DNA of 64,000 bases from Naganishia liquefaciens (taxonomy: Eukaryota; Basidiomycota; Tremellomycetes; Filobasidiales; Filobasidiaceae): NCBI GenBank assembly GCA_013423385.1, contig BLZA01000058.1, positions 496,001 through 560,000 of the forward strand, written 5' to 3'. Below the pieces are notes generated by a model. It was not told the origin of the DNA. It saw nothing but the letters and a program-made list of their open reading frames with translations, and ran no database searches. Shown here in pieces: positions 10,662 through 22,486 of the stretch. The translations under genes were made by a program, and so were the position numbers. Each line of letters begins with the position of its first letter. Positions within the stretch are counted from its first letter, which is position 1.

Positions 10662-11482
10662 ATGCCTCGACTCGCATCCGTCACTCGCCCTGTCCTTTCT
10701 GTGCAGCACCAAGCACGTCAGTTCGCATCGAGCGCCGTCGTCAGGGGAAGCGCAGGCGGAGAAGGTGCGCACCATGGTGAAGCTGGGGATTCGGCGAATA
10801 CCAGGGAGTGTGAGTGCGGCCGGGCGCGGAGAAGTCGGGGAACGAGGGAACGCTGATTCTTTCTTGCTCTCTCTCTCGCATACCCGTATCTACGCATCTT
10901 TGCATCGCCGTCTCGTGCCTTTTGCTCTCCCTCTGTGTCGTGTCGCGACAATCTCCTCGCCAATTCCCGCATCATAGCCTTCATGACCCCTACATGGCGC
11001 AACACCGCCATCGCCACGACCCTCGCCATCATCATCTACTCCACCTTCCCTTCGCCCCCACGCATCGCCACTTCCCCTTCCTCTGACCCATCTTACACCA
11101 CCTCCACCGCCTCGGCACTGCCCCTCTTCTCGCGCGTACTCGCGCAGATCACGCCCGAAGCCAAGACCTGGACAGAGAGGAACGAGCGGCATTTGGAGTT
11201 GACAAAGAATGCAGCGGAGGATAGGCTGTTGTTCCAGGAGGCGGAGAGGCCGAGGATTCATAGGTTGAGGAATCCCGGGTGAGTCCCTTTGCGCGCGCGC
11301 AGCAGCAGCAGCAGCAGCAGCGTCCATGCGAGTTAGAAACAGGCAATTCTAACCCTTGATATGGTAGAATCTTCGAGTCCGCGTCGCCCAACTGCGTCAC
11401 TGTCGGCGACACCATCGACCTGTCGAACCTCGTTGTCAAGGGCGATCAGACCCTGCCCGCGCAGGTCGGATCTCAGAAGTAA
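10662..11482 (+). CDS. Complex I accessory subunit, fungal 17.8-kDa type
   Basis: Exons 10662..10809, 10978..11278, 11368..11482; 187 aa, phases close. The N-terminus (MPRLASVTRPVLSVQHQARQ) is a mitochondrial presequence, followed by a Gly/His stretch (GGEGAHHGE). One membrane segment lies at about TAIATTLAIIIYSTF. The C-terminal half has the family pattern W-x-ERN-x2-H, then AAEDRLLFQ, an R-rich stretch, and P-x-IFESASPN. This matches my memory of the Neurospora 17.8-kDa subunit, an accessory protein of the inner-membrane arm of NADH:ubiquinone oxidoreductase. The ATG follows a short pyrimidine-rich leader. Intron 2 holds GC and AGC microsatellites. Confidence 0.65.
11290..11321. repeat. (GC)n-(AGC)n microsatellite in an intron
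   Basis: A run of GC dinucleotides passes directly into about seven AGC units inside intron 2 of the complex I subunit gene, just after the donor site. It probably varies in length between strains. Confidence 0.8.
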
Positions 11483-12824
11483 AGCTTTCTCGGCGCTGTA
11501 CATGCTGGCGTGACGGAGGAGTTTGTAAGACATGTAGATGTCGATGGAATGACGAGAAATAAAGAGCTTCTCCGCGATTGTGAGAGGCCGGATTCTCAGC
11601 GGTACGTGAATGCGCGGATCGGTTTCGCGAGGTATCCCTCCCCGGAGTTTGGAGCAAGACGACAATCCCTGTCCTCTCCGCGGGAGCAACCGATCGAATC
11701 AAGGATCGCCTTCTGCAGCGCAAATATCCAAGACTCAGCCTGCAGGAGCATTCTTAATGGGATATGGCCTGGAAGCATCAACCGTTTGCCCCTATGTTGA
11801 TGAGTCTGAATCGGCAGCAAAGCTCAAGGCAAGATACCTCTGTTAAATGTCATGGCTTTCTCGTTTCTTGATTCTGCCTTGTCGCACGACCGGCGAGGAA
11901 ATTACACAACGTGCGAAGATATTGCCCAGATCTGAGCTGGCTTGAGTAAAAGCTATGATTTGGATGTCGAACCAGCTGTCAATACGCTGTGAGGACTAGT
12001 ACAACATCTGCACTCATCTTAGCAAAAGTTGTTGGATTGAGAACTCTGGTGAACTCCTCTCCAAATGCATTCGACGGCCCTGATCATGCTGCTGAACCTC
12101 GTCACATTGTGCGGAATCATAATGTGTCATAAATTCAGGGTCATTCTCATTCCTCAGTCTGAACTAGAGAATAGCTGCAGACATCCGGCTACGCATTCCG
12201 CGTCGAACTTATGACTTCGGCTCGACGGCCAAGCTCATGCATTGATTGTGGTTTATTGTGCTTTGGCTCGTCTCGCTGTGGAGTGGTCGATGTCACGCTG
12301 TCACTTTTGAACACAGTTATGGACCTTCTGCAGCATGTCCGCAAGTGATACGTGAAAAATGGTTGGAATGCGAGATTCTCTCGCTGGATCGCTTCAGATA
12401 TAGACTAAGGTTGAGACTACAGCCGATTGGTATCCGACTCTCTCATGCCGTCAGAATCAGATAACACAAACGCCTCGGTTTTATCGGACGTAGGAATAAG
12501 TATAATGACAGTACGAGCATTCCGATCAAAGGCATCAGACAGACCTGACGAAAAGGCATTTAGTTGCGGGCAGCCAAGACCAGGTGTAATGGAGATGGTA
12601 CAATCGCCTTATCGCCTGATGAGTTGCTGCAGAACTCATGTAAAGGGCTTTGTTGGACCTCGCTACCTGCTTGTCTTGCACGAAGGAGCAGACACAAAGG
12701 ATTTCGCTCATTATATTCTTTGCCGAGAACCTGCACGAGAGATTCATTAGACAAGGCGCAAAAGAGATGCCCATTCATAAATAAAGCAGGAAGGAAAACT
12801 TTTCTGGTAGGACAGGGAGGTGAG
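11483..12824. other. Intergenic, about 1.3 kb, upstream of the second cysteine-repeat gene
   Basis: No ORF here shows family resemblance or joins by splice sites. The frame of the downstream gene stays open from 12564, but its first ATG is at 12825, so 12564-12824 may be 5' UTR or an unrecognised exon. Confidence 0.4.
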
Positions 12825-14696
12825 ATGCCTAGACATGCAACTATCGCTGACTCAGAAATGCAATTTGGACAACGATCAACCCCTAGCTCTTCGAGGAGCG
12901 ACAAAACTGATCCGCAAGTCGGTGCTTACCAACAAACGCTCATGAGTGAAAGGCTTTCAATGACTACTTTGGGTAACGCGGCAGCTTCTACCCCTCAAAA
13001 TGACCTGACGGCCTCCATCGGCTCATCGTCTGAGGGAACAATCTCTGCGGTATCTTCTCAGGGAGTCACAGCTGGATTCATGTCAACAGGCGGCCCTTCC
13101 ATGAAGAAGACATGTCAAGGATATCCCACCGGCGGATCCGCTCATATTACATGCAAGGAGACATGGAAAATCTCTAACAGAAGTGACAAGGTGCGAAAAA
13201 GGTGCCACTCATGCGCAAAGGAACATCACCAAGTACAGACCCTACTAGGAAAGACCAAACAAGGAGAACCCAAACGTGAACGCTTGGGCGAAAAGAGCTG
13301 CCAGGGGTATTCCATCGATGAGGCCAATGTGTTCCAGTGTGATGTAACATGGTCAGTCAAGACTGCCGCTCACGGACAGCGGAAAAGATGTGTCTCGTGC
13401 GCAAAAAAGCATGTAAGATTCCAAAAAAAACAGAGTAAGCTTTCGTGTGAGCAACGTACCACCAAACCTGCAAATCGGATTCGTCATTGCCCTGGCCCGA
13501 TGTCTATGGGCTCGAAGCAGGTCGCATGCGAAGAGAAGGTCACCTGGATAATCGGCACCAAAGGGAACATTCGTAGGCAGAGATGCGACGCATGCGCTCG
13601 AAAGTTTCGGAATGCCGAAAATGTCCGAGTCGCGAGGAAAAGGAGGGCCAGGCGATGCCACTCAGTTGACCGAGACATCTGTGAGCCGGTACGTATGCTT
13701 TTCATCATTCCTTTCCCTCGAAACTGATAACGGTCGCATCCGTCACCCCAGTCACCACGGTCACAATCAGACGACGGCCTTGCGGACCTCTTGGGAGGTT
13801 CTGCAGTTGACGAATCAGTGATACCAGTCAATGAAGCAGAGAGTGCTCAGGATATGAGGTTTAACTTACAAACCCTTGCAGAAAACGCCGAATGTGATTT
13901 CGCGACGAATCTGACAAACTGGGTTCCAAAAGATGGCCTTTTTCCTATGGAATCCCTTCTGGGCTCCGAGTACCCTGACAACTTGTCCAGCATTCAAACA
14001 GCTTCAGCATTTCAAACCCGAGTTCCGTCAGATCTGTCGTCCGTACCAGTCGCTCAAGATAATCTCATCAGCGACAATTCTCGCGAACATTACATAGGTG
14101 GAATCTCTCAACAGCCATCGGTGGGGATCAGCAACTCTGATCCGCATTTGCGTTGGAATGAGTATCCTCCGCAATTATCGTACGGTTATGATCGGCTCTT
14201 GATGCACAGCGTTGGAGGCCATGTTGCGTATTCTAATGAAGCCCTCGGCCAAGCAGCGCTCCAAGACGCTGAGCCAAATGCGTCTGACAACCGCCTCGAC
14301 GGAATGACTGAAGGCAATGAATCTTTTCCCGCTCTCGGCCAATTGCCGTTGATCCTCTTTCCCCTGCTCGATGACGCGAATCTACCCGTGACGGGTGACA
14401 AGAGTTTCTCAGAGCATTGGCTTGAGAATGGGGAGGCTAATACGCAATATCTGCCTGGGAATCACGAATACTGGCAGCATCACGTACCATATGGAGATCT
14501 GGAGGGCGGTACCACATTCCAACCCTTGCATGAGGGCCATGCAGCTGATTCAGAATATCAAGTCGTACCTGAGGATTACAACGCATATCCCCCCTGCATC
14601 GCGCAAGAAGGGTTGAATGTCAACGAGAGTGTAGAAACAGTTATTTGGGACTGGTCAGTGGGGCAAGGGATTAAAGCCCCGGGAGATCTCTTGTGA
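12825..14696 (+). CDS. Cysteine-repeat protein with acidic tail, copy 2 (complete)
   Basis: Exons 12825..13688 and 13752..14696; 602 aa with one phase-0 intron (GTACGT to CCCCAG). The first in-frame ATG gives MPRHATIADSEMQFG. Residues about 90-275 hold three cysteine units: C-x12-C-x16-C-x2-C twice and C-x12-C-x18-C-x2-C once. Each has a C-x-G start (CQGY, CQGY, CPGP), a TW after the second Cys, and a basic R-x-RC-x2-CA close. A basic segment (RVARKRRARR) follows. Exon 2 encodes an acidic, Pro/Asn-rich region like that of the gene at the left edge. Four Cys per unit suggests zinc binding; with the basic patch and acidic tail, a transcription factor is a reasonable guess. I recognise no named family. 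Confidence 0.75.
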
Positions 14697-15253
14697 TAAG
14701 GTATTCGTTATGGTGTTTGCAATTGAGCCATAACAGCCTACAGGTGCCGTTGGGCAATATGGCCTGCATGGCCCCCACCGCCGATCTCAGATTTTTTTTT
14801 CAGGCGTCAGTATATAACTTGTAGCACAATTTTGTGTGTTTTGGGCTCATCGGCTGACGATGGCTTCTTGTCAATGATAGCTAATGAGCGGGACGGAGGT
14901 GACAGAGCATCCAAGACTTTGCGTTCGCTTGTTACATACATAGCCTGTTGACGTCGTCTATCTGCAATCAAGGTATTTCCCCTAGGGCTGGCTTGTACAA
15001 CTTCTTGTATCGCTCGCATGTAACGATAACTTGTCGCAGGATTCTCATATTCCGCAAGGCGCGTCCAGCTTTCGAGCGATCGAGCGACCCCCCCTTCCTC
15101 GGGTGACCCCCCTGCGGAAGCAAACTTGCTCCACCTCTGCCGTGACTCGCCCGCTTGGTCAGCCGGCAAAGGTCGTCGTCCAAGGCGGGACTCATTCATT
15201 CCGCCCTCCCTTCTTCGTCCCGTCCGGCCATCCAGTCTCCCATCGCCCACACC
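14697..15253. other. Intergenic, promoter side of the AP-1 gene
   Basis: Between two plus-strand genes. The minus ORF 14807-15346 overlaps the AP-1 start and has no family features. The last 100 bp before the ATG are pyrimidine-rich (CCGCCCTCCCTTCTTCG), as in fungal 5' leaders. Confidence 0.4.
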
Positions 15254-17965
15254 ATGAACGGCAACGGCAACCCGCTCAGCCCAGACTCCCAGGCGTTCAT
15301 GGACCTGCTTGAACGTCATCTGCAGGAGCACGACGCGACAGGTCAATCCGACGACGCCAGTGCGCCGCGCGCCACGTTTCCCGCCGCAGCCGGTATGCCT
15401 CCTGCGCCCGCGGCGTACCAGCCGTTCCCGACAAAGTCCTCGTCAGCGGCGAGTGCTCCGTCGCCGAACACGATGGCAGCGTTGATCAACATTTTGCAAG
15501 TTCAAGCGCAAGCTCAAGGTCTCGATCCGCAAACACAACAGCGTCAACTCGCCGCTTTGCTCGGAAACATGCCCATCACTGGAGGTCTTGCAGGTCAACA
15601 GCAACAATCCGTTGGATATCCCAATGTTCAGTCATCACAGCTATACGTTCCACCGTCCACGACTTACCCATATCCAGGCATCGATACACCCGAACATTCC
15701 TCCTCTTCCGGCACAGCAAAGCATCCACAAAGCGGCATCGAATCCACCGGCCACACCCCGCCGGCGGGTCGACCCTCGGAAGCTTCATCCGCTTCTCCGG
15801 AAGCACGTGCTCCACCTTCCGCTGCAGCAGGTGAAGCGTACGCCAGATCGCGTGCGATCCATGGCGCACTTGAGGAGCAGGCACGTCGGGCGTTGGATGC
15901 AAATGAGGGGATGCCGCACATCAAGAGGAAGGCAGGGGATGAGGAGATGGAGGGGCATGCGGCGCATCGGAGTCGACGGGGGGAGGGCGAAGGGTCAGAA
16001 GGACACGGTTAGTCTATTTTGCCTCGGGTGTTTCGAGCGGGATTTTGTATGCTGATGCGGCGGTTTAGATTCCGAGGACGATCATGAAGAAGGCAAAAAG
16101 ACTTCCAAAAGGTCAAGCACGGCTAAAACCAGTCGCCGCAAGTCGGCCGCAGGCGCCGGGCTGGACGCGATCGTGACCAAGGGCGACGAGGACCTCGATG
16201 CCAAAGCACTCAAGCGGAAGAACCAGAATCGGGCAGCGCAAAAGGCGTTCAGAGAGCGCAGGGAGGCGCGCGTCAAGGATGTGAGTCCGCTTCCTCCTCC
16301 GTCGGCAATGCATCCAAACTGACATCCGCGGATGCGCTCTAGCTTGAGGATAAAGTCTCGGAACTCGAGGCCAAGAACGCTGGCAGCGAATTTGAGAATG
16401 AAAACCTACGTCAACTTCTAGCCAAGCTCCAACAGGAGAACATGGCGCTCAAGAACGCCGCATTCACCTTCAGCATGCCCATGCCAGGTGCGACGACGCA
16501 GTCACCCGTCGGAAGCGCGCAAGGAACGACGTCGCCCGATCCCATGCAGCAACAAAGGTCCAAGATTCCATCTCCTCCCGGCCCACAGCCGCTTCAGCAT
16601 CGGGGAGAGTCCACCTCATCCTCGGCTTCGGCAGCGAGCAACAACGTACGCTCCCAGTCGGCCGGTTCTGGATCGGCTTCTCGCTCGCCGGGCGCGTCGT
16701 CATCTTCGACATCGGTCTCGCCATTTGGAAACGGCGGACCGCAAGCCAATACGGTGTTCCATCCCGAGCGTTACAATGCGTTTGCGTCATCGGCCGCGCC
16801 GGCGGGGAGACAGCTATCCCCTGGTAGCGGACAAGCTGGATTTGCGTCGTTCGGACAGCATCAAGGGCAGTCGCAATCGCAGGTTCAGGCTCAGGCGCCG
16901 ACGAATAGCGGCATGTCGTCGACAGCTCCAGCTGTTGGTGCTGGTAATGAAATGGACTGGCAGAGTCTGCTGAACAACAACTTTACCATGCTCGCTCAGG
17001 CGCCCGAGTTCATGTCGTTCAGCGACGATGCCGCTTTCGGAAACTTTGGCGGATACTCGGACATTTGGCCCGGATTCTCCGGTAGCGCTGTCGACGGCGG
17101 CATGGCAGGAATCGAGTCGACGCTTGCGAGCGCCGGGAACAATCAATTTTCGACAATGCATACCAAGCCTTCCGTGCCTGATGATGGGTTGATGAATACG
17201 ATCGCCGAGGATAACATGGAGGAATTCTTGCGAAGCCTTGGTGCCGGACAGACACCGGCCGTAGGAAACGGAGACGACGTCTTCGATATCGGGTTTGGTG
17301 CAGCGCCGGCAGACAACGGTGACATGCTGCGCTCTTACGTTGATAGTACCGCCTATAAGACGACTTCGGGTCCGAGCTCGTCGAGCGCGCACTCGTCCAT
17401 CCTTTCGCCTAGCAACTTTTTCACGACGAGTCCCGACTCATCCAGTGCTTCCAGTGTTCCAAGCGAAGGAAAACACCTGTCGGCATCGGCGTCGCCGCAG
17501 GCCTCGGAGTCGAGTCAGCATAGCGCTGCGTTCCGTGTTGGAACGTTTGGTGGACGTGGAGAGGAACCGAGGGCGACGATGTTGAGACGCGATGGAACGG
17601 TCGTTCCGTGTACCAAGATCATCGAGGAAGTTACTCAGAGGATTCCAGTACGTCGAGTCTCTCCCTTTGCGCAATCATTGGCTGACGTTTTGCACAGATC
17701 AACAGCGGTTTCGATCTCGACGACTTGTGTGATCATTTCAAGAAAAAGGCGGTGTGCACGGGCAGTAAGTCGCAATTTTCCAGTGCTCAGGTTCAGGCTT
17801 GACCTTGCCTTCACAGACGGTCCGCAATTCAAGGAAGAAGACGCCGATGCCATTCTCTCAGACTATGCCGCGCAACGCAATATTAAGCTGCTGTCACCGC
17901 CAACCGCTACGGTACCGATGCCACAGCATCCTCCGCCACCAAACAGCGACTTGTTCTTCCGTTAA
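15254..17965 (+). CDS. AP-1/PAP1-type bZIP transcription factor (oxidative stress)
   Basis: Exons 15254..16007, 16069..16280, 16343..17647, 17698..17764, 17817..17965; 828 aa. The basic region KRKNQNRAAQKAFRERRE is the Yap1/Pap1 DNA-contact helix, about 315 residues in. A leucine zipper follows across intron 2 (LEDKVSELEAKN, ENENLRQLLAKL). The C-terminal redox domain (c-CRD) has three Cys: VPCTK, LCDHF and KAVCTG. In Yap1/Pap1 this domain masks a nuclear export signal and oxidation retains the factor in the nucleus. The N-terminal 250 residues are Q, P and S rich. I see no Cys between the zipper and the c-CRD, so the usual n-CRD seems absent. Introns 1 and 2 flank the basic region. Confidence 0.93.
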
Positions 17966-19614
17966 TGGCAGATTAGTGTTGCGCCGCGTATAATCCTATG
18001 GACAGTGTTTCCTTCGCTTTTCGTCCGTTGTCTTCCATCATTCATGTTTTCACGTTGTATGTATTGTATCTGATATTCGTCCGGTCAATACTGCCGGTTG
18101 TACTATTTGCCGCGACGACTGACTTCACATCCTATCATATGCCTTGATACTCTTCTCCTCGCATCAGCCCTGTGTAGCTTGATAGCTTGAATATGCATCG
18201 CTGACCATTGGAGGTGACAGAGAAAGCGTGTGGCCATAGTGAGAATGCTGTCTCAGCCTGAAACGCGAAGCCTCTTGCGCTTGGCGAATGCAAGTCTTCT
18301 GAGCACTGATCAAGTCGTCGAGCTGCTGTATTATCATCAGATCCGACACCGTTTCTCGCCACCTCGTCTCGTCGTCTCGTCATTTCTTGTCTTGGGCCCT
18401 CGACGATATTAGCTCCTTTACCGGAAGGGGCGCATGCAACAACCCTGGCCGCTCCATCTCGATCTCAAGATGGGCAAAAAGACCAACGGGTAAAGTTGAT
18501 GAAAGTGATTTCTATTCTGAATCTGTTTTTCCGCTAGAATAGGGAGAAGAACACGATAGTGCTCTCGTCTTCCTCTGGCTATGCTCTAAATCTTCTCAGT
18601 GACATCAACGAAGTCAATGCCGAGACTCTGCGAGTGAAACGTCAATTTGCAACCTTCTCTGCGCCGGACAGGATGGCTAGAAGGTACTTTGGTGTCTGCA
18701 GGAAGCTGTCGTAGCAGGGAGTGGTGAGATCCTTTTATGCCGAATTGACTCCCCATTCTCGATCTCGCAGCCATTCCTGTGACCTCGCCTCTGAGCGGGG
18801 CAACGTGTCTCAGCAAGGACTGCAAACAAACTGGCGAAACTATCCACCATCGGCCCGCTGAAGTGACTCGAGCCGGAGAAATGATCACGCCACGGGAGGA
18901 AGATGCGGTCTACAACAAGCACTGGACTCATCACGATGAGCCGGCTAGGTAAGGAGACGGCGCCGATTTTGTTGGAGGTTGACCAGCCTCATCTATGGGC
19001 CTGCCATGACAGTTACTGTTACTCGGGATGGAAACTCTACCCTTGGACATGCTGTGTCAGGCGAATATTGGATACGAAAAAGACAATTCAATCTTATGCT
19101 GCCAAGCTGAGAATGCTCTCTCGGCTTAAGATACAAGATCTCTTTTTTCTGACGATGGCGGTCAGACATTGCAGGAGTGATCGTTATCTTCACGAGTAAG
19201 CGATGCAGGGGCAGTTTTTCGCTAGCGCTGATCCTGTTCTCGAAGCCATTGCTGTGATGAATTTGATTACAAAACTGTAGATGGCATGCTTATGAGTAAC
19301 TTCGCATGTTTCCTACACTTCTCTTGCGAGAACGCTTTTCTGTTTATTTCCGTGTAGCGGGAATGCACTCGAGGATACGATAGGGAAGGACCTGACAGCT
19401 TCAGAGCCCATGTTGAAATCCGCGGACAGAGCCGGATGCCATCTTGATCAAGTGAAGGGCAATGGCGTTGCAAGAAAGACGAGCTAAACCTCCTGAATAT
19501 GTCATGTTTTCTCAGCCATCTGCGCATAGCCGACAGCTTGAAATTGCGTACCGTTACGGGCTGCCAGCTTCAGAGCAAGTAAGACACCACAACTTTAGCA
19601 TAAGAGTTTCGATT
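17966..19614. other. Gene-poor stretch, about 1.6 kb
   Basis: Past the AP-1 3' end no ORF shows a recognisable domain or splice-joined frame. AT content rises compared with the genes on either side. It begins the gene-poor region that runs to 31600, interrupted by the large ATPase gene. Confidence 0.4.
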
Positions 19615-20916
19615 ATGTTGAGAAGTGCACGACTAACAGCAAGCGCTCCTGGAGGAAGGGACAACGAGGACGATTTACTTGATCTGCATATCGCGAGGCA
19701 GATGAAGCTCTCCTTCGTGACAAAGATTTTCCCCTGGACGCCTGCCTGGTCTATAGGGTTTCCGCTACCCTACGAAATCATGGAGATCATCGGAAGAATT
19801 CTGCTGGACACGCGACAGTACGGCACTTTTGCATCGTTGACCGCTTGCTCGCGCTTCATTGACGCTTCCATGCTGGTTATCGCACGGAAGGTTTTTGGTG
19901 TGGACGGAGACGACGAGGAATTATTTGACGAGATTGCTGGTGACAATGCGAATGCGTACATCCAGTGAGCGTTTTGCCCCCTCTTTCAGGTTGCACAGGT
20001 CTAACTGATGGCGGATGATTGAAGCACATGTTGCTGACAGGAACGAAGACTGATCAATAGCCGAAAGCTATTTTCTGGCCGACCTTGCAAGACGTGAATG
20101 GAGATCAACAACACGTGCTGAAAGCTGTTGGATACTGGTTCGCAGTCGAACCGTTGGAGACGCCTTCGACCACATCCGTAGCGGCGGGAACCGAAGACCC
20201 TGTCAGCAAAGCGTTCCGTTTCGAGCGCTGTCTCGAAGTCTTCTCGTCGACTGTTGCCGGAAGCGTCTCCCAAGTTTATGATTTGAACCAAGCTGCAGAC
20301 GTCCTGAAAGTCGTGAGCAAACTCCAGCCAGCCTCGCGAGCAGAATTCGTTTCGTTCAACCTTTTCGCGACCGAATCGGACAGTGAGCAAGAGGGAGACG
20401 AAGTAGGCACTTCCAGCATTGTTGATACAGAAGCGCCGGTACTTCGACTCTTCAATCCTAATTGGATGATAAGCTTCAATGAGCACATGCATGGATCTGC
20501 TGAAGGGGGGGGGGGGGGAATTCGAACTGCTACAGTCTTAGTCCAGGGCTTGGCTATCGACTGCAGAGCTCTTGGAAGATGGCCTCCATTTGGACGTCGC
20601 AAGCCGTACGACAGGCCAACTTTGAAGATGGCAAACCTTCAGTCAATGTCAACCACACTCTCCTTCCTAGAAATGGTAAGCTTCTTCCAACCAGAAACGG
20701 ACTTCATTCTGACTTCTCGCATAGCTGTGTGACGTATTCGCCTCGGATGGCAGCGCCGTGAAGGTGAAAACCAAGGTGTCGTTGACGTTTCGAAGAGATT
20801 CTCCTGCACCTGCAGTCAAGGAGGTCTATGCGATTCTGGCATCCTTGGGTAGAGCTCTATCAAAGGGGAATGAAGCACAAGACCTTTGGGAGATAAAACC
20901 ATTCTTGTTGGCTTAA
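19615..20916 (+). CDS. F-box-like protein, possibly decayed
   Basis: The first part (19615 to about 19964) encodes an F-box-like segment (FPLPYEIMEIIGRIL, then SLTACSRFIDASM). The later part is two well-joined exons, 20061..20675 and 20725..20916 (GTAAGC to CATAG, phase 0), ending WEIKPFLLA. The link between 19964 and 20061 is unclear: donor GTGAGC leaves phase 2, while the next exon must start in phase 0 after CAATAG, and an in-frame TAG at 20058 blocks read-through. Either a small exon was missed or the gene is broken there. A G14 run at 20505-20518 lies in the coding frame. F-box proteins choose targets for SCF ubiquitin ligases. Related fragments occur near 29800-31450. Confidence 0.42.
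20505..20518 (+). repeat. G14 homopolymer in coding frame
   Basis: Fourteen consecutive G bases inside the F-box-like exon, encoding a Gly run. Such runs slip easily and are also prone to sequencing error, so the local frame should be treated with care. Confidence 0.85.
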
Positions 20917-20924
20917 AATCTCGA

Positions 20925-21155
20925 TCGAGGACGATCTCATCAGCCACATCTTCGCCCACGTGGGAGTTGAGTATCCGACGATGGTTCAATCTCTTCCTCA
21001 CGTTGGGAAGAAAGCTCAATCCAGCCGTGTCATCATTACTCGATTTGACGTGGATATGGCAGATGGAGCTGGAAATGACCGATTTCCCAAGCGGAACCTC
21101 CCAATGTGAGGTCAAACGCAATGTGATGATCTCGGTCTACATGCCGCTTTCGTGA
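20925..21155 (+). pseudogene. Remnant C-terminal exon of an F-box-family copy
   Basis: A frame ending SVYMPLS reads through RRWFNLFLTLGRKLNPAVSSLL. The same sequence, about 70% identical by eye, occurs on the minus strand at 30330-30500 (SDLFVTLARELNPTVSSVL). Conservation in that frame suggests both derive from one gene family. Here it follows directly after the stop of the gene at 20916 and has no clear splice link to it. Confidence 0.4.
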
Positions 21156-21267
21156 TCCTCGCTCGAAAGGGCCCACTACTGCGCAACCAGCACCAGGCTA
21201 CGTAGCTCATTACAGGGGAAGGGTTGAATGCTGGTTACATGCTACCATGAAGCCCGAGGCTGAGCAG

Positions 21268-21854
21268 GCAGTGATAGAACGAAGGGGTCGATTCTCCGTG
21301 CCCCAACCCAAACATTTGATAGATAGCTTTTAACATGAAGTAATACAGCTTGCCCCAATTTACAGATTATTCAACATGCAAAAAAAAAAGAGACTTCCTT
21401 GTGAGTACCGTACGATCAGATACAGGGCTTCTTCGCGTTCGGCAGCCTTTTCATTGGAGTATGGCACTAGGCCGGCTTCTAGGCCTCCTTGCATTGATGG
21501 CTGCCTTACGTTTACACCTGATCGTACGGCTGAGCGTCGATCATCATAGAACATGATGTCAACCTCAACGCGGATTGCGCCATGACTCGGCTCCGGAAAC
21601 AAGCCCGGCCGTCAGCAACAGGGAGCTGGGTTACGTGGTAAACGGTTTACCAAGCAGATTTGCTGGACCGTGAACCTGCCGGACTTATACAAAAGTCCTT
21701 TGCTGCCGATCAGTCTCGAACATGAGCCCTAACATAACTGGAACGAGTCCGAGCCTTTTCGGGAGGCAGGCTTACCACCACGTCACGTGGAAGCTGGTAC
21801 TGGGACATGTTTCAAGCTCTATCAGTACAAGTAGAGCTCACTCAGCCGGCTGCG
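21268..21854 (+). repeat. Left arm of a 587-bp near-identical inverted repeat
   Basis: Matches the reverse complement of 30678..31264 over its whole length, with one difference seen (GTACAAGTAG against GTACTAGTAG). Both arms are 587 bp and share an A10/T10 run. Homology continues outside both ends but is much weaker. Inside are a perfect palindromic pair GGTAAAC-G-GTTTACC (21637-21651) and several short ORFs without recognised domains. There are no terminal inverted repeats or target duplications at the edges of the identical block, so a transposon is unlikely. Confidence 0.85.
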
Positions 21855-22486
21855 AACAAGAAACGCTTACCAGCAGCGATGACACTTCATCGCCGAACGT
21901 CGCGATTTACCTCGAAATCACCAGCTCATCCTTCGGATGAGTTCGGAGGAGAGCTGTATCACTAGCTGCACCTCGCCGACCGGTGTCACAAGCGAGCTCG
22001 AGGAGCTCAGCGTGCGGAGCAGATTGTTTACTGCCCATCGTTTCCTGCGGGGCGGACTATCTTACCCATCATCGAGCGGGACGAGCAGAGGCTTGGCTGA
22101 TGTGATATATCGGATCAGAAATCGACCTCGATCCACCTCCATCCTTATGCTGGCTCGATGCTTCGCACTGACACCGCCATACCTAACGCTGAGGTGCCGC
22201 TCGAAGAACGACGCTATGTGCTGCCGATAATCAAATCTCTTTTCCATAATATTCTCCGGCGAGTAGGTTGGTCGCGCCTCGTGTTATGATGCGCATACAA
22301 CAACTATTGACAGGAACCGCCCTAAAGTGTTTATCACCAGTTCATGCTGTTGTCATTTCGGCTGCGACAAAGCATCTCTCTGCTTGCTGTACTTCCTCAT
22401 CGCGGAGAGCAATTCCCTGTACTGCAGTCGATGGTCCCGCCTTCTTGGCGACAAGGCTGCTCGATAAACCCACCTTGGTGATGATA
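21855..22486. other. Gene-poor flank, partly homologous to 30520-30677
   Basis: The first 150 bp align to the reverse complement of 30520-30677 at perhaps 65-70% identity. Beyond about 22010 nothing recognisable is seen up to the stop of the ATPase gene. The plus ORFs here (21937-22230, 22268-22513) have no support. Confidence 0.4.
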
